From NCBI GenBank assembly GCA_035650275.1, contig DASRHY010000077.1:1-64000 (forward strand): DNA of 64,000 nucleotides. The letters are read 5' to 3'. This stretch comes from DASRHY01 sp035650275 (GTDB taxonomy: Bacteria; Actinomycetota; Actinomycetes; Propionibacteriales; Kribbellaceae). The translations under genes were made by a program, and so were the position numbers. The notes under the pieces were generated by a model that was given only the letters and a program-made list of their open reading frames with translations, did not search any database and was not told where the DNA came from. Positions within the stretch are counted from its first letter, which is position 1. Every line of letters begins with the position of its first letter. Below, one piece after another: positions 49,040 to 57,797 of the stretch.

Positions 49040-50164
49040 GTGGCTGGACCTGACTTCGATGCTGACCTGAAGACTCTCGACGCGACCCTGTCGTCGATCG
49101 AGAAGGTGCTCGACCTGCCCAAGATGCGGGCCGAGATCGCCGAGCTGGGTGAGCAGGTCGCCGCGCCCGACCTGTGGGACGACCAGGCGAACGCGCAGAA
49201 GGTGACATCCCGGTTGTCCGCCCTGCAGTCCGAGCTGGAGCGGGTCACCAGCCTGCGCGGCCGCGTCGACGACCTCGGCGTGATGGTCGAGATGGCCCGC
49301 GAGGAGAACGACGCCGAGACGCTGGCCGAGACCGAGAAGGAGCTGGCCGACCTCACCAAGGCGATCCAGTCGCTCGAGGTCCGCACCCTGCTGTCCGGCG
49401 AGTACGACGAGCGCGAGGCGCTGGTCACGATCCGGTCCGGCGCCGGCGGTGTCGATGCAGCGGACTTTGCCGAGATGCTGCAGCGGATGTACCTACGCTG
49501 GTCCGAGCGGCACGGGTACCCGACCGAGGTGTACGACGTGTCGTACGCCGAGGAGGCCGGGCTGAAGTCGACCACGTTCACGGTAAAGGCGCCGTACGCC
49601 TATGGGACGTTGAGCGTGGAATCGGGCACGCACCGGCTGGTGCGGATCTCGCCGTTCGACAACCAGGGGCGGCGGCAGACCTCGTTCAGCGCGGTCGAGG
49701 TGGTCCCGGTGCTGGAGCAGACCGACGAGATCGAGATCCCCGAGGAGGAGCTGCGGATCGACGTGTACCGGTCCAGCGGCCCCGGCGGGCAGAGCGTCAA
49801 CACCACCGACTCCGCGGTCCGGATCACGCACATCCCGACCGGCACCGTGGTGTCCTGCCAGAACGAGAAGTCGCAGCTGCAGAACAAGGCCTCGGCGATG
49901 GTGATCCTGAAGGCGAAGCTGCTGGCCCTCAAGAAGGCCGAGGAGCGTGCAGAGATCGACGCGCTCCGCGGTGACGTCCAGGGTTCGTGGGGCGACCAGA
50001 TGCGGTCGTACGTGCTGCACCCGTACCAGATGGTGAAGGACCTGCGGACGCTGTACGAGTCCGGCAACACCTCCGCGGTGTTCGACGGCGAGATCGACGA
50101 CTTCATCGAGGCCGGGATCCGCTGGCGCCGTACCGGCCAGACCGCCGGCCCCGCCGCCGACTAG
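49040..50164 (+). CDS. prfB: Peptide chain release factor 2
   Basis: 374 residues. The GGQ catalytic loop is in SSGPGGQSVNTTDSAVR near residue 250, the RF2 SPF stop-codon anticodon is in RISPFDNQGRR near residue 208, and the N-terminal coiled-coil domain is present. GTG start at 49040. The frame is uninterrupted, so the programmed +1 frameshift of enterobacterial prfB is absent, as in other actinobacteria. Confidence 0.95.
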   Translation: MAGPDFDADLKTLDATLSSIEKVLDLPKMRAEIAELGEQVAAPDLWDDQANAQKVTSRLSALQSELERVTSLRGRVDDLGVMVEMAREENDAETLAETEKELADLTKAIQSLEVRTLLSGEYDEREALVTIRSGAGGVDAADFAEMLQRMYLRWSERHGYPTEVYDVSYAEEAGLKSTTFTVKAPYAYGTLSVESGTHRLVRISPFDNQGRRQTSFSAVEVVPVLEQTDEIEIPEEELRIDVYRSSGPGGQSVNTTDSAVRITHIPTGTVVSCQNEKSQLQNKASAMVILKAKLLALKKAEERAEIDALRGDVQGSWGDQMRSYVLHPYQMVKDLRTLYESGNTSAVFDGEIDDFIEAGIRWRRTGQTAGPAAD

Positions 50165-50192
50165 CCGGCCCCGGCGCATCACCGGCGCGACC

Positions 50193-51617
50193 TCAGCTTG
50201 TCGTCAGCCGGCGGCTGAACAGCGCCAGACCGACCGACACCACCGCGATACCGACCTCGACCGTGACCAGCGCGTCCGCGGCGCCCCAGCGCGAAACCAT
50301 CGACAGGTACGCCGTGCCGATGGTCGCGGCACCGAGTGCCAGGCAGGTCTGCTGGGTGGTGATCAGCACGCCGCTGCCCAGCCCGGCCTGCTGCACCGGC
50401 ACCTGCCGCATCACGACGCCGAACATCGGCATCATCACGAAGCCGCCGCCCAGACCGGCGATCAGCATGCCCGGCGCCAGCACCAGTGCGTCGATGTCCG
50501 GCCAGGCCCAGTAGGTCGTTGCCGCGAGCACCAGGTAGCCGGCGGTCTGGATCAGTGCGCCGCGGGTGATGATCCCGGCGCCCCAGCGGGACTCGAGCCG
50601 CGGGCCGACGATCGACGCGACCAGGAACGCCATACCCATCGGCAGGATCGACAGCCCGCCCTGCAGCGCGGTCAGCCCGGCGCCGACCTGGGTCGCCAGC
50701 GCGAACGCGAACATGAACCCGCTGAACGTGGTGAAGAACAGCACCGCGATCCCGAGCCCGATCCGCATCCCGCGCAGTCGCAGCACCGATGGCGGTACCA
50801 GTGGGGCCCGCTCGGACCGCTCCGCCCGGGACTGGTGCCGGCCGAGCACCAGCCCGACCGGCAGCACCGCGGCCAGCAGGATCCAGGTCCACAACGGCCA
50901 GCCCAGCGGGCGGCCCTCGGTCAGCGGCAGCAGCAGTACGACGAGCGCGGTGGCCAGTAGCGCCGCGCCGGTCAGGTCGAGTGGTAGCCGGTGCGTCGCC
51001 CGGGTCTCCGGCAGCAGCCGCCACGCGGCCACGACGGTGAGCACGCCGAGTGGCACGTTGAGCAAGAACACCGCGCGCCAGCCGGTACCGGCCACGTCCG
51101 CGTCGACCAGCGCGCCGCCGAGGATCTGGCCGAGCGCGGCCGCGACGCCACCGCTCGCGCCGAACAGGCCGATCGCCCGGGCCCGGCTCTCGCCGGTCAG
51201 GGTCGCGGCGATGGTGGCCATCACCTGCGGCATCATCAGCGCGGCCGCGGCACCTTGCGCGACCCGGGCGGCGAGCAGCAGCTCGATGTTCGGCGCAAGG
51301 GCGCACAGCAGCGAGGTGAGCGTGAAGGCGGCCATCCCGGTGATGAACAACCGCCGCCGGCCGAACGCGTCGCCGAGCCGGCCGCCGACCACGACCAGCG
51401 TGGCGTTGGCGATGCCGTAGCTGGCGATGACCAGCTGCAGCGCGCCCTCGGAGGCGTGCAGGTCGGCACCGATGGCGGGCAGGGCGACGTTGAGGATGAA
51501 GAAGGACAGCACCGGCAGGAAGCCGCCCGCGATCAGTGTGAGCAGGGCGACCGTGCCGAAGCGCTCCGCCCGGGCGGGCGTGGCGGCTCGCGGTGCCGCG
51601 GCAGTCAGTTCGGTCAT
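50193..51617 (-). CDS. MFS drug:H+ antiporter-like transporter (DHA2 type)
   Basis: 474 residues with about 14 predicted helices. Landmarks include VVGGRLGDAFGRRRLF (MFS motif A region, near residue 75) and GLFGASGGVAAALGQILGGAL (motif C, near residue 149). Multidrug or metabolite export is likely; the substrate is unknown. Divergent from an XRE-type regulator across 113 bases, suggesting local control. Confidence 0.85.
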   Translation of the reverse strand: MTELTAAAPRAATPARAERFGTVALLTLIAGGFLPVLSFFILNVALPAIGADLHASEGALQLVIASYGIANATLVVVGGRLGDAFGRRRLFITGMAAFTLTSLLCALAPNIELLLAARVAQGAAAALMMPQVMATIAATLTGESRARAIGLFGASGGVAAALGQILGGALVDADVAGTGWRAVFLLNVPLGVLTVVAAWRLLPETRATHRLPLDLTGAALLATALVVLLLPLTEGRPLGWPLWTWILLAAVLPVGLVLGRHQSRAERSERAPLVPPSVLRLRGMRIGLGIAVLFFTTFSGFMFAFALATQVGAGLTALQGGLSILPMGMAFLVASIVGPRLESRWGAGIITRGALIQTAGYLVLAATTYWAWPDIDALVLAPGMLIAGLGGGFVMMPMFGVVMRQVPVQQAGLGSGVLITTQQTCLALGAATIGTAYLSMVSRWGAADALVTVEVGIAVVSVGLALFSRRLTTS

Positions 51618-51730
51618 GGCATCCAGGGTGTGGGTAGTGTCAGCCGGGTAGTGAGAGCCTGTTTATCCTGGTATCAGCAGCACCCGGCACCACCCTTCTA
51701 CGGGCGCGCGCGAGCGGCCACCATGGGGAG

Positions 51731-52597
51731 ATGACCAGCACGGCGCTTCGACCCGCACCGAGCCAAGCACGGGCCACCGACAGTTCGGCGACGCGTCGTA
51801 CCGAGCTGGCGTCCTTCCTGCGCAGCAGGCGGGAGCGGATCCGGCCCGAGGAGGTCGGCTTCGCGCCCGGCGGCCGGCGTCGTACGCCGGGCCTGCGCCG
51901 CGAGGAGGTCGCCCAGCTCGCCGGCGTCGGGGTCACCTGGTACACCTGGCTCGAGCAGGGCCGCGACATCAACGTCTCCGAGCAGGTGCTGGACGCGGTC
52001 GCCCGGACGCTACGGCTGGACCGGGTCGAGCGCAGCCACCTCTACACGCTGGCCGGCGTACCGGTCACGCCCGGCACGATGAACTGCTCCGCGCTGACGC
52101 CGAACACGCAGCGGATCCTGGACCAGCTCTCGCCGTTCCCCGCCTCCGCGCTGACCAAGCGGTACGACGTGCTGGCGTCCAACGACGCGTACCGCAAGGT
52201 GATCCTCGACTTGGACAAGGTGCCGGTGGAGGAGCACAACATCTTGTGGCTCGCGTTCACCTACCCGGGCTGGGAGTGCGTCTTCCTGGACGAGGACGAC
52301 CTTCACGCGGCCCTGGTCGCCGGGTACCGCGCCGGCTTGGCCGAGCACATCGGCGAGCCGGCCTGGCGGGACCTGACCGACAAGCTGCTTGTGGCGTCCC
52401 CGCGATTCGCCGAGCTGTGGTCACGGCACGACGTGGCCGGCCCCGGCACCCGGATCAAGCTGGTCGACAATCCCGCGGTCGGCCTGCTCCGCCTGGAGCC
52501 GTCAAACCTGTGGGTCGGCCAGAACGCCGACATCCGGATCGCCATCTACGCCCCCGCCGACGACGACACCGCCCGCAAGCTCAAGACCCTCGTGTAG
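51731..52597 (+). CDS. Helix-turn-helix regulator with MmyB-like ligand domain
   Basis: 288 residues. XRE helix-turn-helix RRRTPGLRREEVAQLAGVGVTWYTWLEQGRD-type region at residues about 38-70, followed by the MmyB-like LBD (LYTLAGVP, WLAFTYP, FLDEDDL). This family commonly regulates an adjacent transporter or oxidoreductase; the divergent MFS gene is the likely target. Confidence 0.87.
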   Translation: MTSTALRPAPSQARATDSSATRRTELASFLRSRRERIRPEEVGFAPGGRRRTPGLRREEVAQLAGVGVTWYTWLEQGRDINVSEQVLDAVARTLRLDRVERSHLYTLAGVPVTPGTMNCSALTPNTQRILDQLSPFPASALTKRYDVLASNDAYRKVILDLDKVPVEEHNILWLAFTYPGWECVFLDEDDLHAALVAGYRAGLAEHIGEPAWRDLTDKLLVASPRFAELWSRHDVAGPGTRIKLVDNPAVGLLRLEPSNLWVGQNADIRIAIYAPADDDTARKLKTLV

Positions 52598-52598
52598 T

Positions 52599-53507
52599 TC
52601 AGGTGGTATCGCGCTCGCGCCAGCCCGATCGCAGCGCATCGACCGTGACGGCGACCGCCGGTCGCCGGGCGGTCAGGGTGCGCCAGACCGCGAACAGCCG
52701 CCGGCTCGGCGCGGGTTGCAGCGGCACCGCGACCACCGACTCCGGCAGCGGGCCGCGGCCGAGCCGCGGGATCAGCGCGATACCGATGCCGTGGGCAAGC
52801 ATCGCGAGCTGGGTCTGGTACTCGGCGACGGAGTACGCGACCCGCGGCTCGAAACCGGCCTTGCGCATCGTGCGGACCAGCCAGTCGTGGCAGATCGAGC
52901 CCTCCGGCTGGCAGATCCAGCGCTCGTCCGCGAGGTCGGCGGGACGCAGGAACTCCTTGTCCGCAAGGGGATGCGCGGCAGGCAGGATGATGTCGGCCAG
53001 GTCGGTACCGAGCTTCACCCGGGACAGTTCCTCGGGCAGCGCGAGCGGTGTGTTGTGCCAGTCGTGCACCACGCCGACGGCCAGCTCACCTCGGGCGACG
53101 GCGGCCACCGTGTCGGGCGGGTCCAGCTCGGCCACGTCGACGCTGAGCGCCGGGTGCTCGGCCTGCAGCCGGGCCAGCACCGGCGGCAGCAGGCCTCTCG
53201 CCGCGGTCGGGAACGCTGCCAGCCGCAGCTCGCCGATCACTGCTCCGCGCTGCTCCTCCAGGGCCAGCTCGGCCTCCTCGACCAGCCCGAGCACCTGACT
53301 CGCGGTGGCGGCGAGCAGTTGCGCGGCGTCGGTGAGGACGACACCACGTCCGCGCCGCTCGAGCAGCGGAGTCCGGGTCTCACGCTCGAGCTTGGCGAGC
53401 TGCTGGGACACCGCCGATGGTGTGTACCCGAGCGCCGCCGCCGCCGCACCCACAGAGCCGTACGTCGCGACGGCGTGCAGGGCGCGCAGCCGACCCAGAT
53501 CAAGCAT
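52599..53507 (-). CDS. LysR-family transcriptional regulator
   Basis: 302 residues. N-terminal winged helix (LGRLRALHAVATYGSVGAAAAALGYTPSAVSQQLAKLE) and substrate-binding domain. It is divergent from an EamA transporter, with an inverted repeat over its own start codon, so it probably regulates that transporter and itself. Confidence 0.87.
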   Translation of the reverse strand: MLDLGRLRALHAVATYGSVGAAAAALGYTPSAVSQQLAKLERETRTPLLERRGRGVVLTDAAQLLAATASQVLGLVEEAELALEEQRGAVIGELRLAAFPTAARGLLPPVLARLQAEHPALSVDVAELDPPDTVAAVARGELAVGVVHDWHNTPLALPEELSRVKLGTDLADIILPAAHPLADKEFLRPADLADERWICQPEGSICHDWLVRTMRKAGFEPRVAYSVAEYQTQLAMLAHGIGIALIPRLGRGPLPESVVAVPLQPAPSRRLFAVWRTLTARRPAVAVTVDALRSGWRERDTT

Positions 53508-53521
53508 GTAGCACTCCTACA
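53507..53521. promoter_or_regulatory. LysR-type inverted repeat at the divergent promoter
   Basis: TGTAG-CACTC-CTACA is a perfect 5-5-5 inverted repeat beginning at the first base of the LysR gene. A further GATGTAGCA half-site lies about 20 bases on, towards the transporter. This fits LysR autoregulation and activation. Confidence 0.55.
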
Positions 53522-53580
53522 ATGAACGATGTAGCAATCCGTGCTGGTCCTTAACAATACTGCCTCGCACACTGGCCATC

Positions 53581-54486
53581 GTGAGCCCACGTGATCTCGC
53601 CCTGGCCGTCGCGGTCGCCGTCGTCTGGGGCGTCAACTTCGTCGTCATCGAGGTCGGTCTGGAAGGCGTACCACCGCTCCTGTTGTCAGCCATGCGGTTC
53701 GCGGTCGCCGCGGTACCGGCGATCCTGCTGCTCGGCCCGCCGCGGGTGCCGTGGCGGTACGTCGTGGCCGTCGGGCTGATCCTCGGCGTGGCCAAGTTCG
53801 GCCTGCTGTTCGTCGGCATGGACCGCGGGATGCCGGCCGGGCTGTCGTCGCTCGTGCTGCAGAGCCAGGTGGTGTTCACGCTGCTGTTCGCCGTCGTGCT
53901 GCTGAAGGAGCGGCCGCGACCGGCACAGCTTGCCGGGATCGCGACCGCGTGTGCGGGCATGGTGCTGATCGCCGCCGACAAGGGGTTGAGCAGTCCGCTC
54001 GGCGCGTTCGGGCTGGTGATCGCGGCCGGTGCCTGCTGGGGCCTGTCGAACATCGTTACCCGGCACGCTCGGCCGCCGGACACGCTGCGGTTCATGGTCT
54101 GGGTCAGCGCGGTCGCCGTACTGCCGCTGCTTGTGCTGTCGCTGATTCTCGAGGGACCGCGAGCCGACCTGGACGCGCTGCGGCACCTGAGCTGGACCGG
54201 TGTCGGTGCGGTCGGCTACCTGGCCTGGGCGACGACGCTGTTCGGCTTCGGGGTATGGGGCTACCTGCTGCGCCGGTACGACGCGAGCACGGTCGCGCCG
54301 TTCTCGCTGCTCGTCCCGGTGGTCGGGATGGGAGCGGCCTGGCTGCTGCGTGGCGAGACCGTGACGCCGCTGCGGGCCGCGGCCGCCGTACTGGTGATCG
54401 CCGGGATGGCCGGCACCGTGCTGCGGCGGCGCCCACCCGCCAAGCCGTCGAGGCCGGTCGAGGAGCGCGAACCGGTCTACTCGTAG
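53581..54486 (+). CDS. EamA/DMT-family transporter
   Basis: 301 residues, ten predicted helices in two EamA repeats (LALAVAVAVVWGVNFVVIEVG at the start; GACWGLSNIVTRHA near residue 145). Family members export amino acids or metabolites. GTG start 53581; few bases upstream, so it may be leaderless or nearly so. Confidence 0.87.
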   Translation: MSPRDLALAVAVAVVWGVNFVVIEVGLEGVPPLLLSAMRFAVAAVPAILLLGPPRVPWRYVVAVGLILGVAKFGLLFVGMDRGMPAGLSSLVLQSQVVFTLLFAVVLLKERPRPAQLAGIATACAGMVLIAADKGLSSPLGAFGLVIAAGACWGLSNIVTRHARPPDTLRFMVWVSAVAVLPLLVLSLILEGPRADLDALRHLSWTGVGAVGYLAWATTLFGFGVWGYLLRRYDASTVAPFSLLVPVVGMGAAWLLRGETVTPLRAAAAVLVIAGMAGTVLRRRPPAKPSRPVEEREPVYS

Positions 54487-54567
54487 GGGTTGGCGGGCGC
54501 GGCGAGGGCGGGTTCGACTCCACGCCGTGCGGCCGATCACGAGCGACCGGCGTGGCAGGGTTGGCCT

Positions 54568-55743
54568 ATGAACGATGACGTCGTACGGAGTGTGACTGGG
54601 CTGACCACGCGGTGGCTGCGGGAGGCGCCGGCTGGGAACTCTGTGCTGTCCGGGCTGGGGTTATGGCCGTTGCTGGCGATCCTTGCGACCGCCGCGGACG
54701 AGCCGGGCCGGTCCGAGTTGTCGGCGTCGATCGGACGGGACGCGGAGGGCTCGGCTCAGGAGGCGGCCCGGCTGATCGAGACGCTGGACACATCGCATGA
54801 TCTGCGGGCCGCGCTGGGGGTCTGGGTGCGGGACGATCTCAAGCTGGCCGATTCGTTCGACTCGGTGATGCCGGCCCCGCTCCGCGGCACGCTTACTGGG
54901 GACGGCGCCCGGGACAAGGCGATGCTCGACGCCTGGGTCGCCGAGCACACCGGCGGGTTGATCCAGCGGATGCCGCTCGAGGTCACGCCGGATCTGGTCC
55001 TCGCGCTCGCCTCGGCACTCTCGTTGCGGACCACGTGGGCGAAGCCGTTCGAAGAGCAGCGCCGCCGGCTGCACGACGGGCCGTGGCAGGGCCAGTGGCG
55101 CTGGCTGACGCGGACCGACGCCGAGCCCGCAACGATCAGCCTGTACGACGACACGCCCGCCGGCTCGCTCGTCACCGCCACGGTGGCGGGCGATGCCGAC
55201 GTCGACGTCGTACTCGGGCTGGCAGCGCCGGAGGCGGCGGCGCGGGACGTCGTACCCGCGCTGGTGGAGTCGCTCGCGCGGGCCGGTACGGTCGGCGAGG
55301 ACTTGCTGCGGACGGCCGATACAGGGGCCGAGCCGGGTCCGGGACTGCGGGTCGCGACGACCACGGCGCGGAAGCCGGACGTCCAGCTGTCGTTGCCGCC
55401 GTTCGAGGTGCGATCCGAGCACGACCTGCTCGAGCACGCTGAGTTGTTCGGGCTCACCACGGTCAGCTCCACGCCGCAGGGTCGTGGGCATTTCAGCGCG
55501 ATCAGTCCCGAGCTGCTGAAGGTGTCGCAGGCCAAGCAGTCGGTGTTCGCGCGGTTCTTCGCGACCGGGTTCGAGGCGGCCGCGGTGACCGCGATCGGGA
55601 TGACCCGGATGGCGATGCCGACGCAACAGGCCAAGCGGCTCCGGCTGGACCTCGACCGCCCGTTCGCATTCGCGGCCGTCCACCGGGCCACCCGCCTGCC
55701 GATCGTCGCCGGCTGGATCGCCGAGCCGACTATAAGGGTTTGA
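54568..55743 (+). CDS. Serpin-family protein
   Basis: 391 residues, the usual serpin length. The C-terminal part has the serpin pattern: KVSQAKQSVFARFF, hinge-like GFEAAAVTAIGMTRM (small residues as in inhibitory hinges) near residue 335, a reactive loop, then LDRPFAFAAVHRATRLPIVAGWIAEP matching the conserved DRPF-F-I----ILF-G-V-P ending. No signal peptide is seen, so it would act inside the cell. Its TGA lies in the arm of a long inverted repeat. Serpins are patchy in bacteria; the inhibitory target is unknown. Confidence 0.8.
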   Translation: MNDDVVRSVTGLTTRWLREAPAGNSVLSGLGLWPLLAILATAADEPGRSELSASIGRDAEGSAQEAARLIETLDTSHDLRAALGVWVRDDLKLADSFDSVMPAPLRGTLTGDGARDKAMLDAWVAEHTGGLIQRMPLEVTPDLVLALASALSLRTTWAKPFEEQRRRLHDGPWQGQWRWLTRTDAEPATISLYDDTPAGSLVTATVAGDADVDVVLGLAAPEAAARDVVPALVESLARAGTVGEDLLRTADTGAEPGPGLRVATTTARKPDVQLSLPPFEVRSEHDLLEHAELFGLTTVSSTPQGRGHFSAISPELLKVSQAKQSVFARFFATGFEAAAVTAIGMTRMAMPTQQAKRLRLDLDRPFAFAAVHRATRLPIVAGWIAEPTIRV

Positions 55744-55823
55744 TTGGACCCGAGTTTCAGCCGCAGGCCCGCCAGCGTGCATCGGCAGCGTCCGGTGGGC
55801 TGAAACTTGGGTCCAATCAACCC
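55736..55823. terminator. Long inverted repeat between convergent genes, containing both stop codons
   Basis: A left arm at 55736-55762 (contains TTGATTGGACCC and AGTTTCAGCC) pairs with a right arm at 55798-55823 (GGCTGAAACT, GGGTCCAATCAA) over about 26 bp with one bulged T and one mismatch, around a roughly 36-base spacer. The TGA of the serpin gene (55741-55743) and the TGA of the minus-strand TetR gene (55817-55819) are symmetric parts of the arms. It can act as a terminator in both directions. Confidence 0.85.
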
Positions 55824-56368
55824 GGAAGAGTTACCAGCCGGGCGAGCAGGGCGGCGGCCTCGTCGACGGCGGCGCGGTCGCCGGTGGCGAGCAGGTCGAA
55901 CAGCAGCCCGCGGGCCGCGCCGAGCCCGAGCCGTGCGTACACCGGCGCCTCGTCCGGCGGGACACCTGCGCGCATGTACAGCTCCGTCAGCGGTTCGAGC
56001 CACAGCGACACCAGCGAGTCCCGCAGCGGCGCCGTGTACGGCTTGTCCTGCATCGCCAGCGCGGACAGCTCGAAGAACAGCCGCCCGTGCGTCATCGTCG
56101 CGTCGACGACCCGGTGCCAGAAACGCCAGGACTGCTCGGCCGGTGACAGCGACGCGTCCGCGAGCAGCGCGTCGAGCGTGTCCCGCTGCTGCTGCTCGAC
56201 CGCGCGGACCACCTCGGCGAGCAGTCCGTCGCGGGAGCCGAAGTGGTAGATCAGCATCCGGTGGCTGGTGCCGAGTGCCGTGGCGAGGGCGCGCAGGCTG
56301 TGGTCGCCGACGCCGTGCGTGGCGAAGTGGTCGACCGCGGCCGCCAGCAGTCGCTCGCGCGGGGTCAC
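55817..56368 (-). CDS. TetR-family transcriptional regulator
   Basis: 183 residues from GTG. The helix-turn-helix (RERLLAAAVDHFATHGVGDHSLRALATALGTSHRMLIYHFGSRD region, residues 3-46) is followed by an all-helical ligand domain. GTGA overlap with the upstream SRPBCC gene, so both are transcribed from the palindrome-bearing promoter near 56790. Likely autoregulatory. Confidence 0.87.
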   Translation of the reverse strand: MTPRERLLAAAVDHFATHGVGDHSLRALATALGTSHRMLIYHFGSRDGLLAEVVRAVEQQQRDTLDALLADASLSPAEQSWRFWHRVVDATMTHGRLFFELSALAMQDKPYTAPLRDSLVSLWLEPLTELYMRAGVPPDEAPVYARLGLGAARGLLFDLLATGDRAAVDEAAALLARLVTLPG

Positions 56369-56787
56369 CCGCTCTTCTCGGACCGCGCCTTCAGCCCCGC
56401 GCCCTCCATCGCGAGGTAGCGGTTGGTCAGACCCTTGGTGAGGACGCCGATCAGCCAGCCGCCCGGACCCGCCTGCTCGATCCGCGAGATCGCCTTCGCG
56501 CCGTTCCCGTCCGGCTCCACGTAGTGGCCCCCGGTCGTGGTGACGCCGGGGCCCTTCGCGACCCAGACGAAGTGGCTGCCCTCGACCATCTCGGTGACCT
56601 CCCAGACCGCTACCGGCAGTTTCGGTTGCTTGATCCGGGTCTTCGACCCGACCTTCAGCGGACCGTCGTCGAGACGCTCGACCGTGCTGATCGACGCGGT
56701 CCACTCGGGCCACCGCTCGACGTCGCTGAACACCTCGTAGACCCGGGCGGGCGTGGCATCGATGTGGACGGATGACTCAAAGTTCAT
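56365..56787 (-). CDS. SRPBCC-family (polyketide cyclase-like) protein
   Basis: 140 residues starting MNFESSVHIDATPARVYEVF. The helix-grip fold signature is seen in VFSDVERWPEWTASI and a C-terminal helix (LIGVLTKGLTNRYLAMEGAGL). Members bind hydrophobic ligands. It is the first gene of a two-gene operon with TetR; the regulator may sense the same ligand. Confidence 0.85.
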   Translation of the reverse strand: MNFESSVHIDATPARVYEVFSDVERWPEWTASISTVERLDDGPLKVGSKTRIKQPKLPVAVWEVTEMVEGSHFVWVAKGPGVTTTGGHYVEPDGNGAKAISRIEQAGPGGWLIGVLTKGLTNRYLAMEGAGLKARSEKSG

Positions 56788-56802
56788 GTACCAAATGGTA
56801 CA
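56787..56802. promoter_or_regulatory. Palindromic TetR operator candidate
   Basis: TGTACCA-AA-TGGTACA is a palindrome with 7-bp arms. It starts at the first base of the SRPBCC gene and extends upstream, so a bound TetR would block its transcription. It lies 47 bases from the divergent small membrane protein start and could control that too. Confidence 0.65.
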
Positions 56803-56848
56803 CAGGTCGGCAACCTTGTCGACACCCGCGGTGGGTAGGGTCCTGGCC

Positions 56849-57049
56849 ATGCCTGACAACGCCATCCCGCAACCGGACTCGCCGACCCACGACGAAGACC
56901 CGGGCGCCAGCACCGAGATGTTCCGCGCTTTCGTCGAGGAGAAGACCACCGACGCCGCCCCGTCGCAGCAGGTGAGCACCAAGGCGCTCGCCATCGTCGC
57001 CGCGGTGATCGTGGTGATCGCCGTGGTCGCCGCGATCGCGGTCTTCTGA
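56849..57049 (+). CDS. Small single-TM hypothetical protein
   Basis: 66 residues: an acidic, Pro-rich N-terminal 40 residues and a C-terminal transmembrane helix (ALAIVAAVIVVIAVVAAIAVF) that ends the protein, a tail-anchored layout. ATG at 56849. No family recognised; a PhzF-like gene follows after 15 bases. Confidence 0.65.
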   Translation: MPDNAIPQPDSPTHDEDPGASTEMFRAFVEEKTTDAAPSQQVSTKALAIVAAVIVVIAVVAAIAVF

Positions 57050-57064
57050 CCTTCGGCATCCTCG

Positions 57065-57745
57065 ATGGCCGCCGAGATTCCTGTCACCGTCGTGCGGGTG
57101 TTCACCACCTCCGCCGGCGAGTACGGCAACCAGCTCGGCGTGATCGAGGGCGCCGCGATCGCCGAGCCGCTGCGGCAGGGTGTCGCGTACGAGCTCGGCT
57201 TCAGCGAGACCGTCTTCGTCGACGACCCCGCGGCCGGCCGGATCCGGATCTTCACCCCGGTGCGCGAGCTGCCGTTCGCGGGCCACCCGACGGTGGGCTG
57301 TGCCTGGTGGCTGCGCCAGCAGGGGTACGACGTCCCGGTGCTGCGGGTCCCGGCCGGCGAGGTCTCGGTCACGTACGACGGTGACACCACCCGGGTCCGC
57401 GCGCACAACGACTGGGTGTCGCCGTTCGTCTTGCACCAGCTCGCCGGACCGGACGAGGTCGCAATGCTCGACCCCGCGTCGTTCAGCGATGGGCGCCACT
57501 ACGCCTGGGCCTGGTCCGACGAGGCGGCCGGTGCGATCCGGTCGCGGATGTTCGCCCGGGATCTCGGCATCGCCGAGGACGAGGCGACCGGGATGGCGGC
57601 GGTGGCGCTCACCGTCCAGCTGGAGCGCGACCTGGAGATCACCCAGGGCCGCGGCTCGGTGCTGTCCACCACGTACCTGGGCGACGGCTGGGCCACGGTC
57701 GGTGGGCGCGTCGTGGTCGACGCGACGCGCTCGGTCATGCGTTGA
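57065..57745 (+). CDS. PhzF-family isomerase-like protein
   Basis: 226 residues, shorter than the usual 260-300. The PhzF catalytic Glu region YELGFSETVFV near residue 43, the hallmark FTPVRELPFAGHPTVG near residue 62 and DEATGMAAVAL plus ITQGRGS in the second half are present. Members are diaminopimelate-epimerase-like isomerases; substrate unknown. ATG at 57065. Confidence 0.83.
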   Translation: MAAEIPVTVVRVFTTSAGEYGNQLGVIEGAAIAEPLRQGVAYELGFSETVFVDDPAAGRIRIFTPVRELPFAGHPTVGCAWWLRQQGYDVPVLRVPAGEVSVTYDGDTTRVRAHNDWVSPFVLHQLAGPDEVAMLDPASFSDGRHYAWAWSDEAAGAIRSRMFARDLGIAEDEATGMAAVALTVQLERDLEITQGRGSVLSTTYLGDGWATVGGRVVVDATRSVMR

Positions 57746-57770
57746 CGGACGGTCGTCGCCGAGACAGAGT
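57742..57770 (+). promoter_or_regulatory. Possible promoter of the pyrimidine-degradation operon
   Basis: TTGACG (57742-57747) and CAGAGT (57765-57770) are spaced 17 bases. The -35 overlaps the PhzF stop codon and the start of the amidohydrolase gene follows 28 bases later behind GGGGAGG. The -10 is weak, so confidence is limited. Confidence 0.35.
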
Positions 57771-57797
57771 GAGATTTCGTCATAGGGGAGGTCTGAC

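Noticed and set aside
49040..49140. Programmed frameshift in prfB
   Set aside because: The reading frame is continuous from the GTG start and no in-frame TGA with an upstream slippery site exists.
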